Under the pieces are notes generated by a model. The model had not been told where the DNA came from. It worked only from the letters and a program-made list of their open reading frames with translations, and ran no database searches. This document shows positions 1 through 8,958 of a stretch of 64,000 bases of DNA, piece after piece (within the stretch, counting starts at the first letter, position 1; every line of letters starts with the position of its first letter). The position numbers and the translations under genes are program-made. The stretch is from NCBI RefSeq assembly GCF_002165305.2, contig NZ_CP032286.1, positions 1,488,001 to 1,552,000 of the forward strand, written 5' to 3'. Origin of the DNA: Acinetobacter sp. WCHA55 (GTDB taxonomy: Bacteria; Pseudomonadota; Gammaproteobacteria; Pseudomonadales; Moraxellaceae).

Positions 1-53
1 ATGCCAGTAGGATTCTTTATGGTCTGACATTAATCTGAATGACCGATTGTAAA

Positions 54-91
54 AGCGTGTATAAAAATACGTCTGAACTTTTATACACGCT
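54..91. terminator. Bidirectional hairpin terminator downstream of the MFS gene
   Basis: A perfect 13-bp inverted repeat (AGCGTGTATAAAA at 54-66 and its complement at 79-91) encloses a 12-nt loop. A T-rich run follows on the + strand (from 97), and a short T run follows on the - strand. It lies just past the stop of the minus-strand MFS gene and would also serve a gene entering from the left edge. No coding frame in the first 53 bases is long enough to identify. Confidence 0.7.
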
Positions 92-123
92 GATTGTTTT
101 TAGATGAAGTCATTAATTGGGGT

Positions 124-1344
124 TTAACAAGTCTGATTTGCATCATTTTTACATGTGGATATCGACTTTTTCTCATGCTGAAAAGCCAACAATAAAATAA
201 TCAATCCACCTAAGCTCAGTAAAACCCCGACCCAGATTGGGGCTAGCCAGCCTAAACCTTGGCTAATTAACCAACCACCGAGGAAGGCACCAAAAGCATT
301 GGCAATATTAAATGCGGAGTGATTCAGCGAGGCTGCTAAACCTTGTGCGTTGCCAGCGACATCCATCAAGCGAGTTTGTAGTAAAGGCCCCAAACCAGCA
401 ATACTAAAGCTAACCAAGAAAAGAGCAATAAAAGCAGTGGCAAGGTGATCCATAGATAAAGCACAAAGCACATAAGAGCAGGCGTTGGAAACTAGGACCC
501 AAATAATCGCTTTATTTAAGTTCTTATCGGCAAAGTGTCCTGCGACGACACCGCCGACCACCAACCCGAGCCCAATACATGCCAGTGCAAATGGAATGAC
601 TTGAATGCTGGCATGGGTATATTCAGTCAAAATAGGCGATACATAACTATAAACAGAAAACAGCCCACCAAATCCAATTGCACCGACAGCAAGCGTGAGC
701 CACATTTGTGTATTTTTAAGCCCACGCAGTTCATTTTGAATGCTGGCTGTGTGATCCAGTTGCATTTTTGGTAAGCCAAAACAAATTGCGACCACAGTCA
801 AAAATGCGATAGATGCAGAAAACTCAAAACCTGCCCGCCAACCATACAGCTGACCCAGCCATGTCGCAAAAGGCACACCAATCACGGTCGCAACATTCAG
901 CCCCATCATGAGCATTGCAACAGCCGAAGCACGTTTTTGTTTTCCTGCAAACTCTGCAACTACCAAAGCTGCAATACCAAAGTAAGCGCCGTGAGGGAAA
1001 CCAGCAATAAAACGTGAAACCAACATAGACTCATAGCTATTTGCGAGTGCTGTACTGGCATTGGCGATACCATAAAATAGCATAAGTCCAATTAAGAGCG
1101 TTTTACGCGGAACCTTTGCTGCTAGAATGGCAATCACTGGCGCACCAATAGTCACTCCCAAAGCGTAGGCACTAATGAAATGCCCTGTGATAGGTATACT
1201 GAGCTTGAAACTTTGTGAGATCTCTTGGATGAGTCCCATTGCAACGAATTCAGTTGTACCAATACAAAAACCACCGAGTGCCAATGCCAAAATAATGACA
1301 AACAAGTGGCGGGTTGGCGGGGGGCTATTTTCTTGAGAGGACAT
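124..1344 (-). CDS. MFS transporter, DHA1 (AraJ/YdhP-like) family
   Basis: A 406-residue inner-membrane protein with the length and about 12 hydrophobic segments of a major facilitator drug:H+ antiporter. The first helix carries GTTEFVAMGL (about residues 29-38), typical of the AraJ/YdhP/PbuE branch of DHA1 exporters. A motif-A-like loop (AAKVPRKTLL, about 75-84) follows helix 2. The substrate cannot be read from sequence; relatives export sugars, purines or drugs. It is a single-gene unit with a strong hairpin after its stop. The ATG at 1344 is the only sensible start, though a pyrimidine-rich stretch sits where a Shine-Dalgarno would be. Family is secure, substrate unknown. Confidence 0.9.
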   Translation of the reverse strand: MSSQENSPPPTRHLFVIILALALGGFCIGTTEFVAMGLIQEISQSFKLSIPITGHFISAYALGVTIGAPVIAILAAKVPRKTLLIGLMLFYGIANASTALANSYESMLVSRFIAGFPHGAYFGIAALVVAEFAGKQKRASAVAMLMMGLNVATVIGVPFATWLGQLYGWRAGFEFSASIAFLTVVAICFGLPKMQLDHTASIQNELRGLKNTQMWLTLAVGAIGFGGLFSVYSYVSPILTEYTHASIQVIPFALACIGLGLVVGGVVAGHFADKNLNKAIIWVLVSNACSYVLCALSMDHLATAFIALFLVSFSIAGLGPLLQTRLMDVAGNAQGLAASLNHSAFNIANAFGAFLGGWLISQGLGWLAPIWVGVLLSLGGLIILLLAFQHEKKSISTCKNDANQTC

Positions 1345-1572
1345 AAGCAGAGGAGAAAATGAAAAGTATTATACGTTCTTTATCACATGAAAATTTGGTT
1401 GTTCTAAAAAAGTTATAAGTGAACTAAGCAAGCGTAATATTTATATGAACTCTGAAGATTCTGCATGATGCATATTTATTCATAGCGCTAGATTGAGTGC
1501 CCATTTTTTAAAAAATTAAATTTAAAAGCAGCAAATAAGATTAACCTGACCTGAGAGTTTGGATTTGCTAGG

Positions 1573-2031
1573 CTAGGACTGTCCTGTACCAATGATTAGG
1601 GTAAGTAAACCAGCAGCAATGAGTGGGCCGACTGGAACGCCACGCAGTAAAGCAACCCCTGCAACGGTTCCAACCAGCAAGCCTGCAACAACATCGGGTT
1701 GGTTTGACATTAGTTTCACACCACGACCACCTAGCCATGCAACCAAAACACCAATGGCGATAGCAAGTAACGATTTAACACTTAAAAAAGATTTAAAAAT
1801 ACTTTCACCGCTAATTCTACCACTTGCAATAGGCACTAAAACTGCAATGGTTAAAATGATGATCCCGATATTTAATCCATGTTGTTGAATTAGAGGTAAG
1901 TATTCACTTAGTGGCGTCATCCGCAAAATAATGAGTACAGCAGCAGCAATGGTTACTGCAGAGTTGTGACTGAAAATACCGCAAGCAAGCAGGATCAATA
2001 GGACGATCAGGTTCAAATCTAAGTTCGGCAT
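1573..2031 (-). CDS. DUF441 family inner-membrane protein (YeaL-like)
   Basis: About 152 residues, nearly all hydrophobic, with roughly four to five membrane segments and glycine-rich turns such as [15 protein letters not shown] and [24 protein letters not shown]. These are the hallmarks of the DUF441/YeaL family, which is usually about 150 residues and has no established function. A longer reading frame runs back to 2283, but its first 84 residues are hydrophilic, do not fit the family and overlap the divergent rsuA gene, so I start at the ATG at 2031. No strong ribosome-binding site precedes it. It is divergently arranged with rsuA across about 135 bp. Confidence 0.85.
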   Translation of the reverse strand: MPNLDLNLIVLLILLACGIFSHNSAVTIAAAVLIILRMTPLSEYLPLIQQHGLNIGIIILTIAVLVPIASGRISGESIFKSFLSVKSLLAIAIGVLVAWLGGRGVKLMSNQPDVVAGLLVGTVAGVALLRGVPVGPLIAAGLLTLIIGTGQS

Positions 2032-2166
2032 AGGGGAGAGGCTGGTCAAAAAAACATGTGCATTGTAACGTTTTTTTAGCCAGTCTGCCGAATGATCCGA
2101 GTCCTTTGATTGATGTTCTTGTATTTCAGTATAAAATGAACCTTTATTTAAAAATGTGGTGTGCTG

Positions 2167-2892
2167 ATGCTGTTGGAAAAAATGTTGCAGTCGCAAGGAT
2201 TCGGTTCGCGGAAGCATTGCCAACAGTTGATTAAAAATGCAACCATCGAAATTGATGGGCAGATCATTACAGACCCTAAACATAAACTCAAATTAGATGG
2301 TTTGCACTTCAAAGTACATGATGAGAGTTTTGAATATCGTGAAAAAGTCTATATTGCCTTAAATAAACCTCAGGGTTATGAATGTTCACATCAGGCAACA
2401 CATCACTTTAGTGTTTTCGATTTGTTTGATGATGTGCTCTTGAATCGTGGTATTCAGTGTGTTGGACGTCTGGATCAAGACACGACTGGCTTGTTGTTGC
2501 TTACTGATGATGGTCAATTCTTACAGGCATTGACACATCCTAAAAAGCATGTGGCAAAAGTATATCGGATGAAAACTGCCGACCCTGTTACAGATGAACA
2601 AATCCAGCAGTTAGAACAAGGCGTTGAGTTACGTAATGAAAAAGGGATATTTGCAGCAACAGATGTAAAACGCTTAGCCGAATGTGAACTGCAAATGACG
2701 GTGCATCAGGGGGTATATCATCAAGTGAAACGTATGCTTGCGGCAGTGGGAAATAAAGTTGAGAGTTTGCATCGTCAGCAAATTGGGGCGCTCGACTTAA
2801 CGGGTATACCAGATTTAGTCGAGGGACGTTGGATCTATTTAAATGCCGAACAAGTGGCTTTAGCCAAGATACGCAATGATTTTGAGAGATAA
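2167..2892 (+). CDS. rsuA: 16S rRNA pseudouridine(516) synthase RsuA
   Basis: A 241-residue pseudouridine synthase of the RsuA/RluB/E/F group, which isomerises a uridine in rRNA (U516 of 16S rRNA for RsuA). An S4-like RNA-binding segment (about 1-45) is followed by the catalytic core with [17 protein letters not shown] (about 100-116), whose Asp (D103) is the nucleophile, and [15 protein letters not shown] near the C-terminus. The ATG at 2167 lines its [11 protein letters not shown] start up residue for residue with the E. coli RsuA N-terminus; a GTG six bases earlier is the alternative. RsuA rather than RluE/F is inferred from the S4 segment and overall resemblance. Confidence 0.87.
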   Translation: MLLEKMLQSQGFGSRKHCQQLIKNATIEIDGQIITDPKHKLKLDGLHFKVHDESFEYREKVYIALNKPQGYECSHQATHHFSVFDLFDDVLLNRGIQCVGRLDQDTTGLLLLTDDGQFLQALTHPKKHVAKVYRMKTADPVTDEQIQQLEQGVELRNEKGIFAATDVKRLAECELQMTVHQGVYHQVKRMLAAVGNKVESLHRQQIGALDLTGIPDLVEGRWIYLNAEQVALAKIRNDFER

Positions 2893-2911
2893 GGTCTTTA
2901 GACGTTGATTG

Positions 2912-3352
2912 CTAAAGAAAGCAATGATAGGTCTTAAATTCATTATCCGCTACAAAGCCCATGGTTTCATATAAGCTGTGGGATTGATAATTATTCTTTT
3001 GTGTTTCAAGCGTAATACGTATGGCTTTTTCGTGTCGTGCAAATAAAATCGCGGTATCAATCAATTGTTTTGCTGAACCATGACGACGATGCGGTGGCGA
3101 AACATAGACATCATCTAAAATATAGTAGGTTGCGCAGGCCATAGATGAAAAACCCAAATATAGCAGCACAAAACCTGTAATCGCATCATCTTTGACATGA
3201 ATGAAGATGACACTTTGTTCGTTTTCAAGGCGAAGTTTAAGGAACTTTTGGGAAAGCGCTAAGTTGGAAGATGCACCATAAAACTGGCGATATTCATCAA
3301 ATAATACAGCAAGTTTTTCTAAGTCTTCTAAAGTGGCACGTCTTACGATCAT
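2912..3352 (-). CDS. GNAT family N-acetyltransferase
   Basis: 146 residues, the normal length of a single GNAT domain that transfers an acetyl group from acetyl-CoA to an amine. It starts MIVRRATLEDLEKLAVLFDEYRQFYG, the usual first strand and helix. The acetyl-CoA pyrophosphate-binding loop is visible as VYVSPPHRRHGSAKQLI (about 87-103, R/Q-x-x-G-x-A type). The C-terminal YETMGF fits the last GNAT motif (commonly Y-x-x-x-GF). The substrate is unknown. It is convergent with rsuA, 19 bp apart with no obvious hairpin, and lies 93 bp downstream of the RelB-like gene on the same strand. Confidence 0.88.
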   Translation of the reverse strand: MIVRRATLEDLEKLAVLFDEYRQFYGASSNLALSQKFLKLRLENEQSVIFIHVKDDAITGFVLLYLGFSSMACATYYILDDVYVSPPHRRHGSAKQLIDTAILFARHEKAIRITLETQKNNYQSHSLYETMGFVADNEFKTYHCFL

Positions 3353-3445
3353 GTATTACTCCATGCTGTATTTATAATGTTTACATGAAGCATACCTAAG
3401 TTTTGAAAGGGATATTTCTAAAATTTGTTTAGAAATGCAACACTG

Positions 3446-3781
3446 TTAAGTTTTGTCACTTTCTCCCAAGATTGCAGCTAACTCCTCAAATAGATCGATA
3501 TGTTCATCGTCTGCAAATAAATCATTGGTTGCAGTTGAGTCTGCACTGGTGATGTGTTCAACTGCTTTTTGTTCTTGCTTGAGCTTACGTAGCTTAATCA
3601 GCTGTTCAAGATTGATGTTCTGGTTTTCGATTGAGAATGGGATAGATTTAGTTAAAACCACTTGTTTGAAGAACAAACGAACGGCTTGTGCAGGTGTAAT
3701 TCCCAGTTGTTTAAACACTGCAAAAGCTTGTTTCTTTTCTTGGGAATCGAGTCGAATTTGATAGACTTCTGTTTTTCTCAT
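3446..3781 (-). CDS. RelB/DinJ-type antitoxin without a visible toxin
   Basis: 111 residues. The first 50 (MRKTEVYQIRLDSQEKKQAFAVFKQLGITPAQAVRLFFKQVV) match the ribbon-helix-helix N-terminus of RelB/DinJ antitoxins, including the GITPAQAVRLFF signature and the KSIPF that follows. The rest is acidic and likely disordered, as in toxin-binding antitoxin tails, but longer than usual (DinJ is about 86 residues). No RelE/YafQ toxin frame is found on either side: a GNAT gene is downstream and a pseudouridine synthase upstream. It may be a solitary antitoxin that acts on toxins elsewhere, or a repurposed DNA-binding protein. Confidence 0.8.
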   Translation of the reverse strand: MRKTEVYQIRLDSQEKKQAFAVFKQLGITPAQAVRLFFKQVVLTKSIPFSIENQNINLEQLIKLRKLKQEQKAVEHITSADSTATNDLFADDEHIDLFEELAAILGESDKT

Positions 3782-3893
3782 GATTTTTTAAATAATTTGA
3801 ACGACTTAAGGGTAGAAGTTATTTTAATCAATTCCGTTGTAATTTCAATATTCATACAATGGAATTTTAAAAAATTTTGTAATGACAAGCAGA

Positions 3894-4808
3894 TTACAAT
3901 GTCAATTCAAGATTGGAGCTAAATTGCATAAGTTTTTGAGTTATTGGGTCTTTAAATGAAAGATGTTTGGCTAAGAGCTGTAAAGGCTGATTAAAATCAT
4001 CGTCGGCTTTATGTACAACTTTAGGATAGAACGGATCATTTTTAATCGGTAGGCCTAAGAAGTTAAGGTGTACACGGAGTTGATGCTGTTTTCCTGTATG
4101 TGGTTTAAGTTCGTATTTTGCCCATGTTGAGTCATATTCCAACAGGGAAATATCTGTTTCACTATTGGGTGCTTTGTCTAATACCCGCATAGTGTAGAAC
4201 GGTTCACCTTTTTGCATGTGTAACCTTACTGTTCGTGGGAAATTAAGTTCTGTGTTAAAAGGTGCAATTGCATGGTAGGTCTTTTGCACCCGCCGTTCCG
4301 CAAACATTTGTTGATAAGCCCCACGTGTTTTAATGCACTTGGAGAAAAGTACTAAGCCGGCAGTTTCACGGTCTAAGCGATGGATAGGGGTTAAATGCTC
4401 AATACCTGTCTGTTGTTTTAGGCGAACTAAAAGAGTTTGTTGCACATATTGTCCCGTTGGACTGATAGTCAGAAAGTGAGGCTTATCTACCACTAAGAAA
4501 TGATCGTTTTCAAATAAAATGTCATGCTGAAATGGTACTTCAATTTCACGCGCTAAAAATCGGTAATAGAACACATGCTGATTTTCAAGATATGCCGAAT
4601 CTGTGCTGAGTACATTACCTACAGCATCATAGATCAAGCCATCATGAAAACGTTGCTGCCACTCAGTTGCTTCAATATGCGGAAATTGCGCACATAAATA
4701 AGCAAGTATGCTTTTAGGCATAGGTTCAAGTTTAGGTAAGTACACCTTACTGGCAGTGACGCCATTGAGCATAGGTGGACAAAATTCAGAAGTTTGGTGG
4801 TTGGACAT
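3894..4808 (-). CDS. RluA family pseudouridine synthase
   Basis: 304 residues without an S4 domain. The core motif HRLDRETAGLVLFSK (about 143-157) contains the catalytic Asp (D146) of the RluA family, and the flanking ENDHFLVVDKP (about 100-110) and KPHTGKQHQLRVHL are also typical. The N-terminal 90 residues (YLCAQFPHIEATEWQQRFHDGLIYDAVG) resemble those of the RluA/TruC-like proteins annotated simply as pseudouridine synthase. The target uridine (23S rRNA 746/tRNA 32, tRNA 65 or another) cannot be decided by eye. It is transcribed divergently from tsaE across about 120 bp. Confidence 0.87.
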   Translation of the reverse strand: MSNHQTSEFCPPMLNGVTASKVYLPKLEPMPKSILAYLCAQFPHIEATEWQQRFHDGLIYDAVGNVLSTDSAYLENQHVFYYRFLAREIEVPFQHDILFENDHFLVVDKPHFLTISPTGQYVQQTLLVRLKQQTGIEHLTPIHRLDRETAGLVLFSKCIKTRGAYQQMFAERRVQKTYHAIAPFNTELNFPRTVRLHMQKGEPFYTMRVLDKAPNSETDISLLEYDSTWAKYELKPHTGKQHQLRVHLNFLGLPIKNDPFYPKVVHKADDDFNQPLQLLAKHLSFKDPITQKLMQFSSNLELTL

Positions 4809-4931
4809 GTTTTTTGTAGGTAATATCTAGACGGTTGATACAGGAAAATACGAGTTTTCAAACTTGCGACTTGGGCATTTTATGGGTGCGATGCTATCAT
4901 AATTGCTCTTTTGTCACTTGTCGTGAGTATT

Positions 4932-5408
4932 ATGCAGTATTCATTTAATTTAACGCTCAATAATGAACAAGATACCCAAAATTTAGCGCAAATTTTGGCA
5001 CAGCATTTTACGACGGGTGTAGTGTATTTAATTGGGGGGTTAGGTGCGGGTAAAACTACGTTAACACGTCACTATTTACAGCATTTAGGCCATCAAGGTT
5101 CCGTGAAAAGCCCCACCTATACCTTGGTTGAACCTTACCAAGTTCAAGGACGTGATATTTTCCATTTTGACTTGTATCGTTTAAACGATCCGTATGAGTT
5201 GGAGTTAATGGGCATCCGTGACTATTTGGAAACGCCCAATGCGCTGTTTTTGTTTGAATGGCCGTCTAAAGGGGGCGATGAGATCCCTGAGGCAGACTTA
5301 ATTATTGATATTCAAAAATCTGAAGATGAACTGACACGGTCTGCTACTTTACGTTTTCATTCAGTAGCATTATTACAAGCTTTAGAGAGCCAATTAAACA
5401 ATGCGTGA
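4932..5408 (+). CDS. tsaE: tRNA threonylcarbamoyladenosine biosynthesis ATPase TsaE
   Basis: 158 residues from the ATG at 4932. TsaE is the ATPase that cycles the TsaBD complex making t6A37 on ANN-decoding tRNAs. A Walker A GGLGAGKTTLTRHY (about 35-48), SPTYTLVEPY (about 60-69), HFDLYRL and the FEWPSKGG segment are the family markers in order. A TTG start 21 bases upstream would add seven residues absent from the family, so the ATG is preferred. Its last eight bases overlap the start of mutL, indicating translational coupling in a tsaE-mutL-miaA-hfq order also found in other gammaproteobacteria. Confidence 0.94.
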   Translation: MQYSFNLTLNNEQDTQNLAQILAQHFTTGVVYLIGGLGAGKTTLTRHYLQHLGHQGSVKSPTYTLVEPYQVQGRDIFHFDLYRLNDPYELELMGIRDYLETPNALFLFEWPSKGGDEIPEADLIIDIQKSEDELTRSATLRFHSVALLQALESQLNNA

Positions 5409-7332
5409 TGATTTAAAGATACGTCGTATTCATACTTTAAATCCTGCTTTAGCCAACCAAATCGCAGCAGGCGAAGTCATTGAGCGTCCAGCGTCTGTGG
5501 TCAAAGAGTTACTTGAAAACTCGATTGATGCAGGTGCAACAGAGCTGATTATTCGGGTAGAGCAAGGCGGCAGTACTTTAATTGAAATCATGGACAATGG
5601 TCGAGGGATTCACGCTGAAGATCTCCCTTTGGCGGTGATGCGCCATGCGACCAGTAAAATCCAATCTGCTGAAGATTTACATGCAATTGTCAGTTTAGGC
5701 TTTCGCGGAGAGGCTTTGGCTTCTATTGCAGCGGTTTCGCGTTTAACCTTGACCAGTAGTCAAGTGGATGATGGAATTGGCTATCAAGTTGAAGTCAATG
5801 GAACTGCATTTGACCATCAAGAGATTCAGGCTGTAGCTGCACCGAAAGGTACGCATATTCGGGTACAAGATTTATTTTTCAATGTGCCCGCACGTCGAAA
5901 ATTCCTTAAAAAACCTGGCACAGAGTTTGGTCACATTGAGGAAATCGTCCGGCGTTTAGCGCTGACGCATTTCGATATTCGTTTTGTACTTGAACATAAT
6001 CAAAGCATCAAACTGAACTTGCCGATTGCAGATAGTGGTGAACTACGTTTTCAGCGAGTACAGCAGTTGCTAGGGCGCGCATTTACTGAAAATGCTTATT
6101 GGATGGATGCCGATAGCATCAACATGCGTTTAACAGGTTGGTTGGGACATCCCTCCGATGCGCGGGCTCAGGCTGACTTGCAATATGTTTATGTGAATGG
6201 TCGAATTGTTAAAGATAAAACCATCGCTCATGCGCTGCGTATGGCTTATGATGGTATTTTGCATGGACATCAGCATGCGGGTTATTTGCTTTTTCTGGAA
6301 GTCGACCCTGAAAATATTGATGTCAATGTACATCCAACCAAACATGAAATTCGCTTTTTGAATCAACGTGAAGTACATGAATTTGTACGTCATTATGCTA
6401 AAGAGACTTTATCGCAGTTTCAAACGGCAACCGCAGATCTTTCGGATGCAATGAAGATCGCAGAGAATCAAGCTTTGATATCTGTGCAGCCTCGCTATCA
6501 AGAGCCTTTGCAATTGCATCGTTGTGTTGAACCTGAACAAGCCAGTGAGCCAGTCACAATGGATGTGCTCAGTGACTTTAGTTCAAGCCAACCGCAAGGC
6601 GTCCATTATTCGGAGCAACTTTCACGCTATCATGGCTCACAACAGCTCAATAATGCCTTGCAAAGCTATTTAGCACCTCTGCGTGGTACTTCATCTGCTG
6701 TTGATCAAGCTCATGATGTTACATTGCAAAGCCCTAAAATCGACGAACATCCGTTGGGAATTGCCATTGCGCAACTGCATGGTATTTATGTGTTGGCTCA
6801 AAATACAGAAGGGCTGATTATTGTTGATATGCATGCAGCGCATGAGCGTATTCTGCTACAGCAAATGAAGTCAGCATGGGATAAACCAGAGTTTTGGATT
6901 TCTCAGCAGTTACTCATTCCCAAAGTGATTAATATCACGCGAATGCAAGCGATGCGAGTGGAAGAACTCAAAGATCAATTGGCGCGTTTGGGTCTTGAAA
7001 TTGATCAATATGGCGATGAGCAGGTCATTGTTCGTGGTGTGCCTGCGATTTTACACAAAGCCAATTTTGAGGCGTTGGTACCTGAATTACTTAACGATTT
7101 GGATCCAAATGATGAAGCACAGGGCTTACTGCAAAAGCGTGATCAAATTCTAGCGGGTATGGCCTGCCATGGAGCTGTTCGTGCACATCGCATTTTAGGT
7201 CTTTCTGAAATGAATGCTTTGCTTCGTCAAATGGAACAAACTGAATTTGCTAGCCAATGTAACCATGGTCGCCCAACTTGGCGTGCGTTTCCATTGGCTC
7301 AACTAGATAAGCTTTTTGCTCGAGGAGAGTAG
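5401..7332 (+). CDS. mutL: DNA mismatch repair protein MutL
   Basis: 643 residues. The GHKL ATPase domain shows NQIAAGEVIERPASVVKELLENSIDAGA (about 16-43), DNGRGI (about 63) and GFRGEAL (about 100). A variable linker spans about 340-445. The C-terminal domain carries DMHAAHE (D476-E482), ACHGAVRAHR and CNHGRP, counterparts of the metal-binding nuclease motifs of MutL proteins in bacteria that lack MutH. The first motif is normally DQHA-x2-E-x4-E; here the last position is Gln487. MutL couples MutS mismatch recognition to strand removal. It starts inside tsaE and is followed after six bases by miaA. Confidence 0.96.
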   Translation: MRDDLKIRRIHTLNPALANQIAAGEVIERPASVVKELLENSIDAGATELIIRVEQGGSTLIEIMDNGRGIHAEDLPLAVMRHATSKIQSAEDLHAIVSLGFRGEALASIAAVSRLTLTSSQVDDGIGYQVEVNGTAFDHQEIQAVAAPKGTHIRVQDLFFNVPARRKFLKKPGTEFGHIEEIVRRLALTHFDIRFVLEHNQSIKLNLPIADSGELRFQRVQQLLGRAFTENAYWMDADSINMRLTGWLGHPSDARAQADLQYVYVNGRIVKDKTIAHALRMAYDGILHGHQHAGYLLFLEVDPENIDVNVHPTKHEIRFLNQREVHEFVRHYAKETLSQFQTATADLSDAMKIAENQALISVQPRYQEPLQLHRCVEPEQASEPVTMDVLSDFSSSQPQGVHYSEQLSRYHGSQQLNNALQSYLAPLRGTSSAVDQAHDVTLQSPKIDEHPLGIAIAQLHGIYVLAQNTEGLIIVDMHAAHERILLQQMKSAWDKPEFWISQQLLIPKVINITRMQAMRVEELKDQLARLGLEIDQYGDEQVIVRGVPAILHKANFEALVPELLNDLDPNDEAQGLLQKRDQILAGMACHGAVRAHRILGLSEMNALLRQMEQTEFASQCNHGRPTWRAFPLAQLDKLFARGE

Positions 7333-7338
7333 TTGTAC

Positions 7339-8283
7339 ATGTCAACTCAATTGCCGGTCATCAATTTAATGGGGCCAACTGCAAGTGGTAAAACTGCTTT
7401 GGCATGTCAGCTCTATGAGCAAGGAAATTTTGAACTGATATCTGTAGATTCAGCATTGGTCTTTAAGGATATGGATATCGGTACAGCAAAGCCGACCAAA
7501 GAAGAGCTGCTACAATATCCCCATCACCTTATCGATATTATTAGCCCAGAAGAAGTCTATTCGGCTGCAAACTTTGTTGAAGATGCATGTCGTTTAATAG
7601 ATGACATGCATGTACGAGGCAAAACTCCGATTTTAGTCGGTGGAACCATGCTCTATTTTAAAGCACTATTAGAGGGCCTTTCGAGTAATTTACCAAGTGC
7701 TGATTATGCTATTCGTGCAGAAATAGAAGCAAAAGGTGAAAGGGAGGGTTGGTCTGCGGTCTATGCGGAATTATGTATTGTGGATCCACTAGCGGGCGAA
7801 AAATTTAAAATAAGTGATAAACAACGGATTATTCGTGCTTTAGAGGTTTACAAATTGACTGGGCAGCCCATTACTAAACTTCAAGCTGAACAGCCTAAAA
7901 ATGTACCTTATCGCTATAATTTTCATAATTATGCTTTGATGCCAGACCGTGCTGAATTGCACCAAAGAATTGCACAAAGGTTGAAAATTATGTGGGACAT
8001 CGGATTTTTGAATGAAGTGGAAACACTTATGAAAAAATACGATTTAGATGAAAATTTACCTTCTATGCGCTCAGTGGGGTATCGACAAGCACTCGAATTT
8101 TTACAAAAAGGAGATAAAACTGTCGAAAAACAACGTGAAATGGAGGATAAAGCACTTTTTGCGACACGACAACTTGCTAAACGTCAATACACTTGGTTAA
8201 GATCTTTGCAAGAGGTGCATAAATTTACAACGTATTCTACTATCACGCAGGCACAAGAAGACTTGCGAAACTGCTACGGATAA
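7339..8283 (+). CDS. miaA: tRNA dimethylallyltransferase MiaA
   Basis: 314 residues, the standard length. MiaA adds a dimethylallyl group to N6 of A37 in tRNAs reading codons that begin with U. The P-loop [11 protein letters not shown] lies at about 12-22. [18 protein letters not shown] replaces the more common [32 protein letters not shown], and SMRSVGYRQ near the C-terminus are further family markers. The ATG at 7339 is preceded by GAGGAGAG inside the end of mutL; a TTG six bases earlier is less likely. It is cotranscribed with mutL and possibly reads into hfq through a weak hairpin. Confidence 0.96.
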   Translation: MSTQLPVINLMGPTASGKTALACQLYEQGNFELISVDSALVFKDMDIGTAKPTKEELLQYPHHLIDIISPEEVYSAANFVEDACRLIDDMHVRGKTPILVGGTMLYFKALLEGLSSNLPSADYAIRAEIEAKGEREGWSAVYAELCIVDPLAGEKFKISDKQRIIRALEVYKLTGQPITKLQAEQPKNVPYRYNFHNYALMPDRAELHQRIAQRLKIMWDIGFLNEVETLMKKYDLDENLPSMRSVGYRQALEFLQKGDKTVEKQREMEDKALFATRQLAKRQYTWLRSLQEVHKFTTYSTITQAQEDLRNCYG

Positions 8284-8297
8284 AGCAAAATTTAGCT

Positions 8298-8344
8298 ACT
8301 ATCTTTTTTATAATTTTTAATTGAAAAATAAAGATAGTTTTTTG
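8298..8344 (+). terminator. Weak hairpin with T run between miaA and hfq
   Basis: ACTATCTTT (8298-8306) pairs with AAAGATAGT (8330-8338) across a 23-nt A/T-rich loop and is followed by a run of T. The long loop makes it a weak terminator or attenuator, so hfq may have both read-through and its own promoter. Confidence 0.4.
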
Positions 8345-8376
8345 CGCTGATTTTTAAAATTTTTTGGAGTTATAAC

Positions 8377-8889
8377 ATGTCTAAAGGTCAAACTTTGCAA
8401 GATCCGTTCTTAAATTCTCTCCGTAAAGAACGTATTCCTGTATCTATCTTCCTTGTAAACGGCATTAAGTTACAAGGTCATATTGAATCTTTCGACCAAT
8501 ATGTTGTTTTATTAAAAAATACAGTAAGCCAAATGGTTTACAAGCATGCAATTTCTACAGTTGTTCCTGCACGTAACCCACGTCCTGCTGGTGCTCCTGC
8601 TGGCGCTGGTCAACAAGGTGGCTTTGGTGGTCAACAAGGCGGCTTTGGTGGTCAACAAGGCGGCTTTGGCGGTCAACAAGGCGGCTTTGGCGGTCAACAA
8701 GGCGGCTTCGGTGGTCAAGGCGGCTTTGGTGGTCAAGGCGGCTTTGGTGGTCAAGGTGGCTTCGGTGGTCAAGGTGGCTTCGGTGGTCAAGGTGGCTTCG
8801 GTGGTCAAGGTGGCTTCGGTGGTCAATCGACTGGTTTTGATGGCGAATCAAAATTTGAAGACACTCAAGATGATGAAAATAATCGTTAA
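8377..8889 (+). CDS. hfq: RNA chaperone Hfq with extended Gly-rich C-terminus
   Basis: 170 residues; most Hfq proteins have about 80-100. Residues 1-66 form the Sm core, with [19 protein letters not shown], the [19 protein letters not shown]m1 region and the Sm2 motif YKHAIST. The hexamer binds sRNAs and A-rich mRNA segments. After a Pro/Ala linker come five copies of QQGGFGG (79-113) and six of QGGFGG (114-149), then an acidic tail ([14 protein letters not shown]). Long Gly-rich Hfq tails are a known feature of Acinetobacter and other Moraxellaceae. A ribosome-binding site (TTGGAG) precedes the ATG, and a strong terminator follows. Confidence 0.97.
   Translation: MSKGQTLQDPFLNSLRKERIPVSIFLVNGIKLQGHIESFDQYVVLLKNTVSQMVYKHAISTVVPARNPRPAGAPAGAGQQGGFGGQQGGFGGQQGGFGGQQGGFGGQQGGFGGQGGFGGQGGFGGQGGFGGQGGFGGQGGFGGQGGFGGQSTGFDGESKFEDTQDDENNR
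8611..8823 (+). repeat. In-frame tandem repeat in hfq (5 x 21 bp + 6 x 18 bp)
   Basis: Five tandem 21-bp units encoding QQGGFGG run from 8611 to 8715, then six 18-bp units encoding QGGFGG from 8716 to 8823. Units differ only at third positions (GGC/GGT, TTT/TTC). The last four 18-bp units are identical, which suggests recent duplication. Both unit lengths are multiples of three, so copy-number change keeps the frame. Confidence 0.95.
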
Positions 8890-8898
8890 TTGATTGTT

Positions 8899-8928
8899 AA
8901 AAAAGCCTCTCACATGAGAGGCTTTTTT
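8899..8928 (+). terminator. Terminator of hfq
   Basis: GCCTCT and AGAGGC flank a six-base loop within A-run and T-run arms (AAAAAAGCCTCT...AGAGGCTTTTTT), ten bases past the hfq stop. This is a textbook intrinsic terminator. Confidence 0.92.
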
Positions 8929-8958
8929 ATGTCTAATTTTTATTTTCCGTCCAAACGA

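Noticed and set aside
1..53. Tail of an upstream + strand gene
   Set aside because: Two frames stop within 36 bases, but neither is long enough to recognise or choose between.
2032..2283. N-terminal extension of the DUF441 frame
   Set aside because: It is antisense to rsuA, hydrophilic and outside the family length. The ATG at 2031 fits.
8512..8893. Long open frames in other phases and on the opposite strand of the hfq repeat
   Set aside because: They are periodic shadows of the 21- and 18-bp repeat, with tandem MTTEATL- or HLDHRS-type units only.
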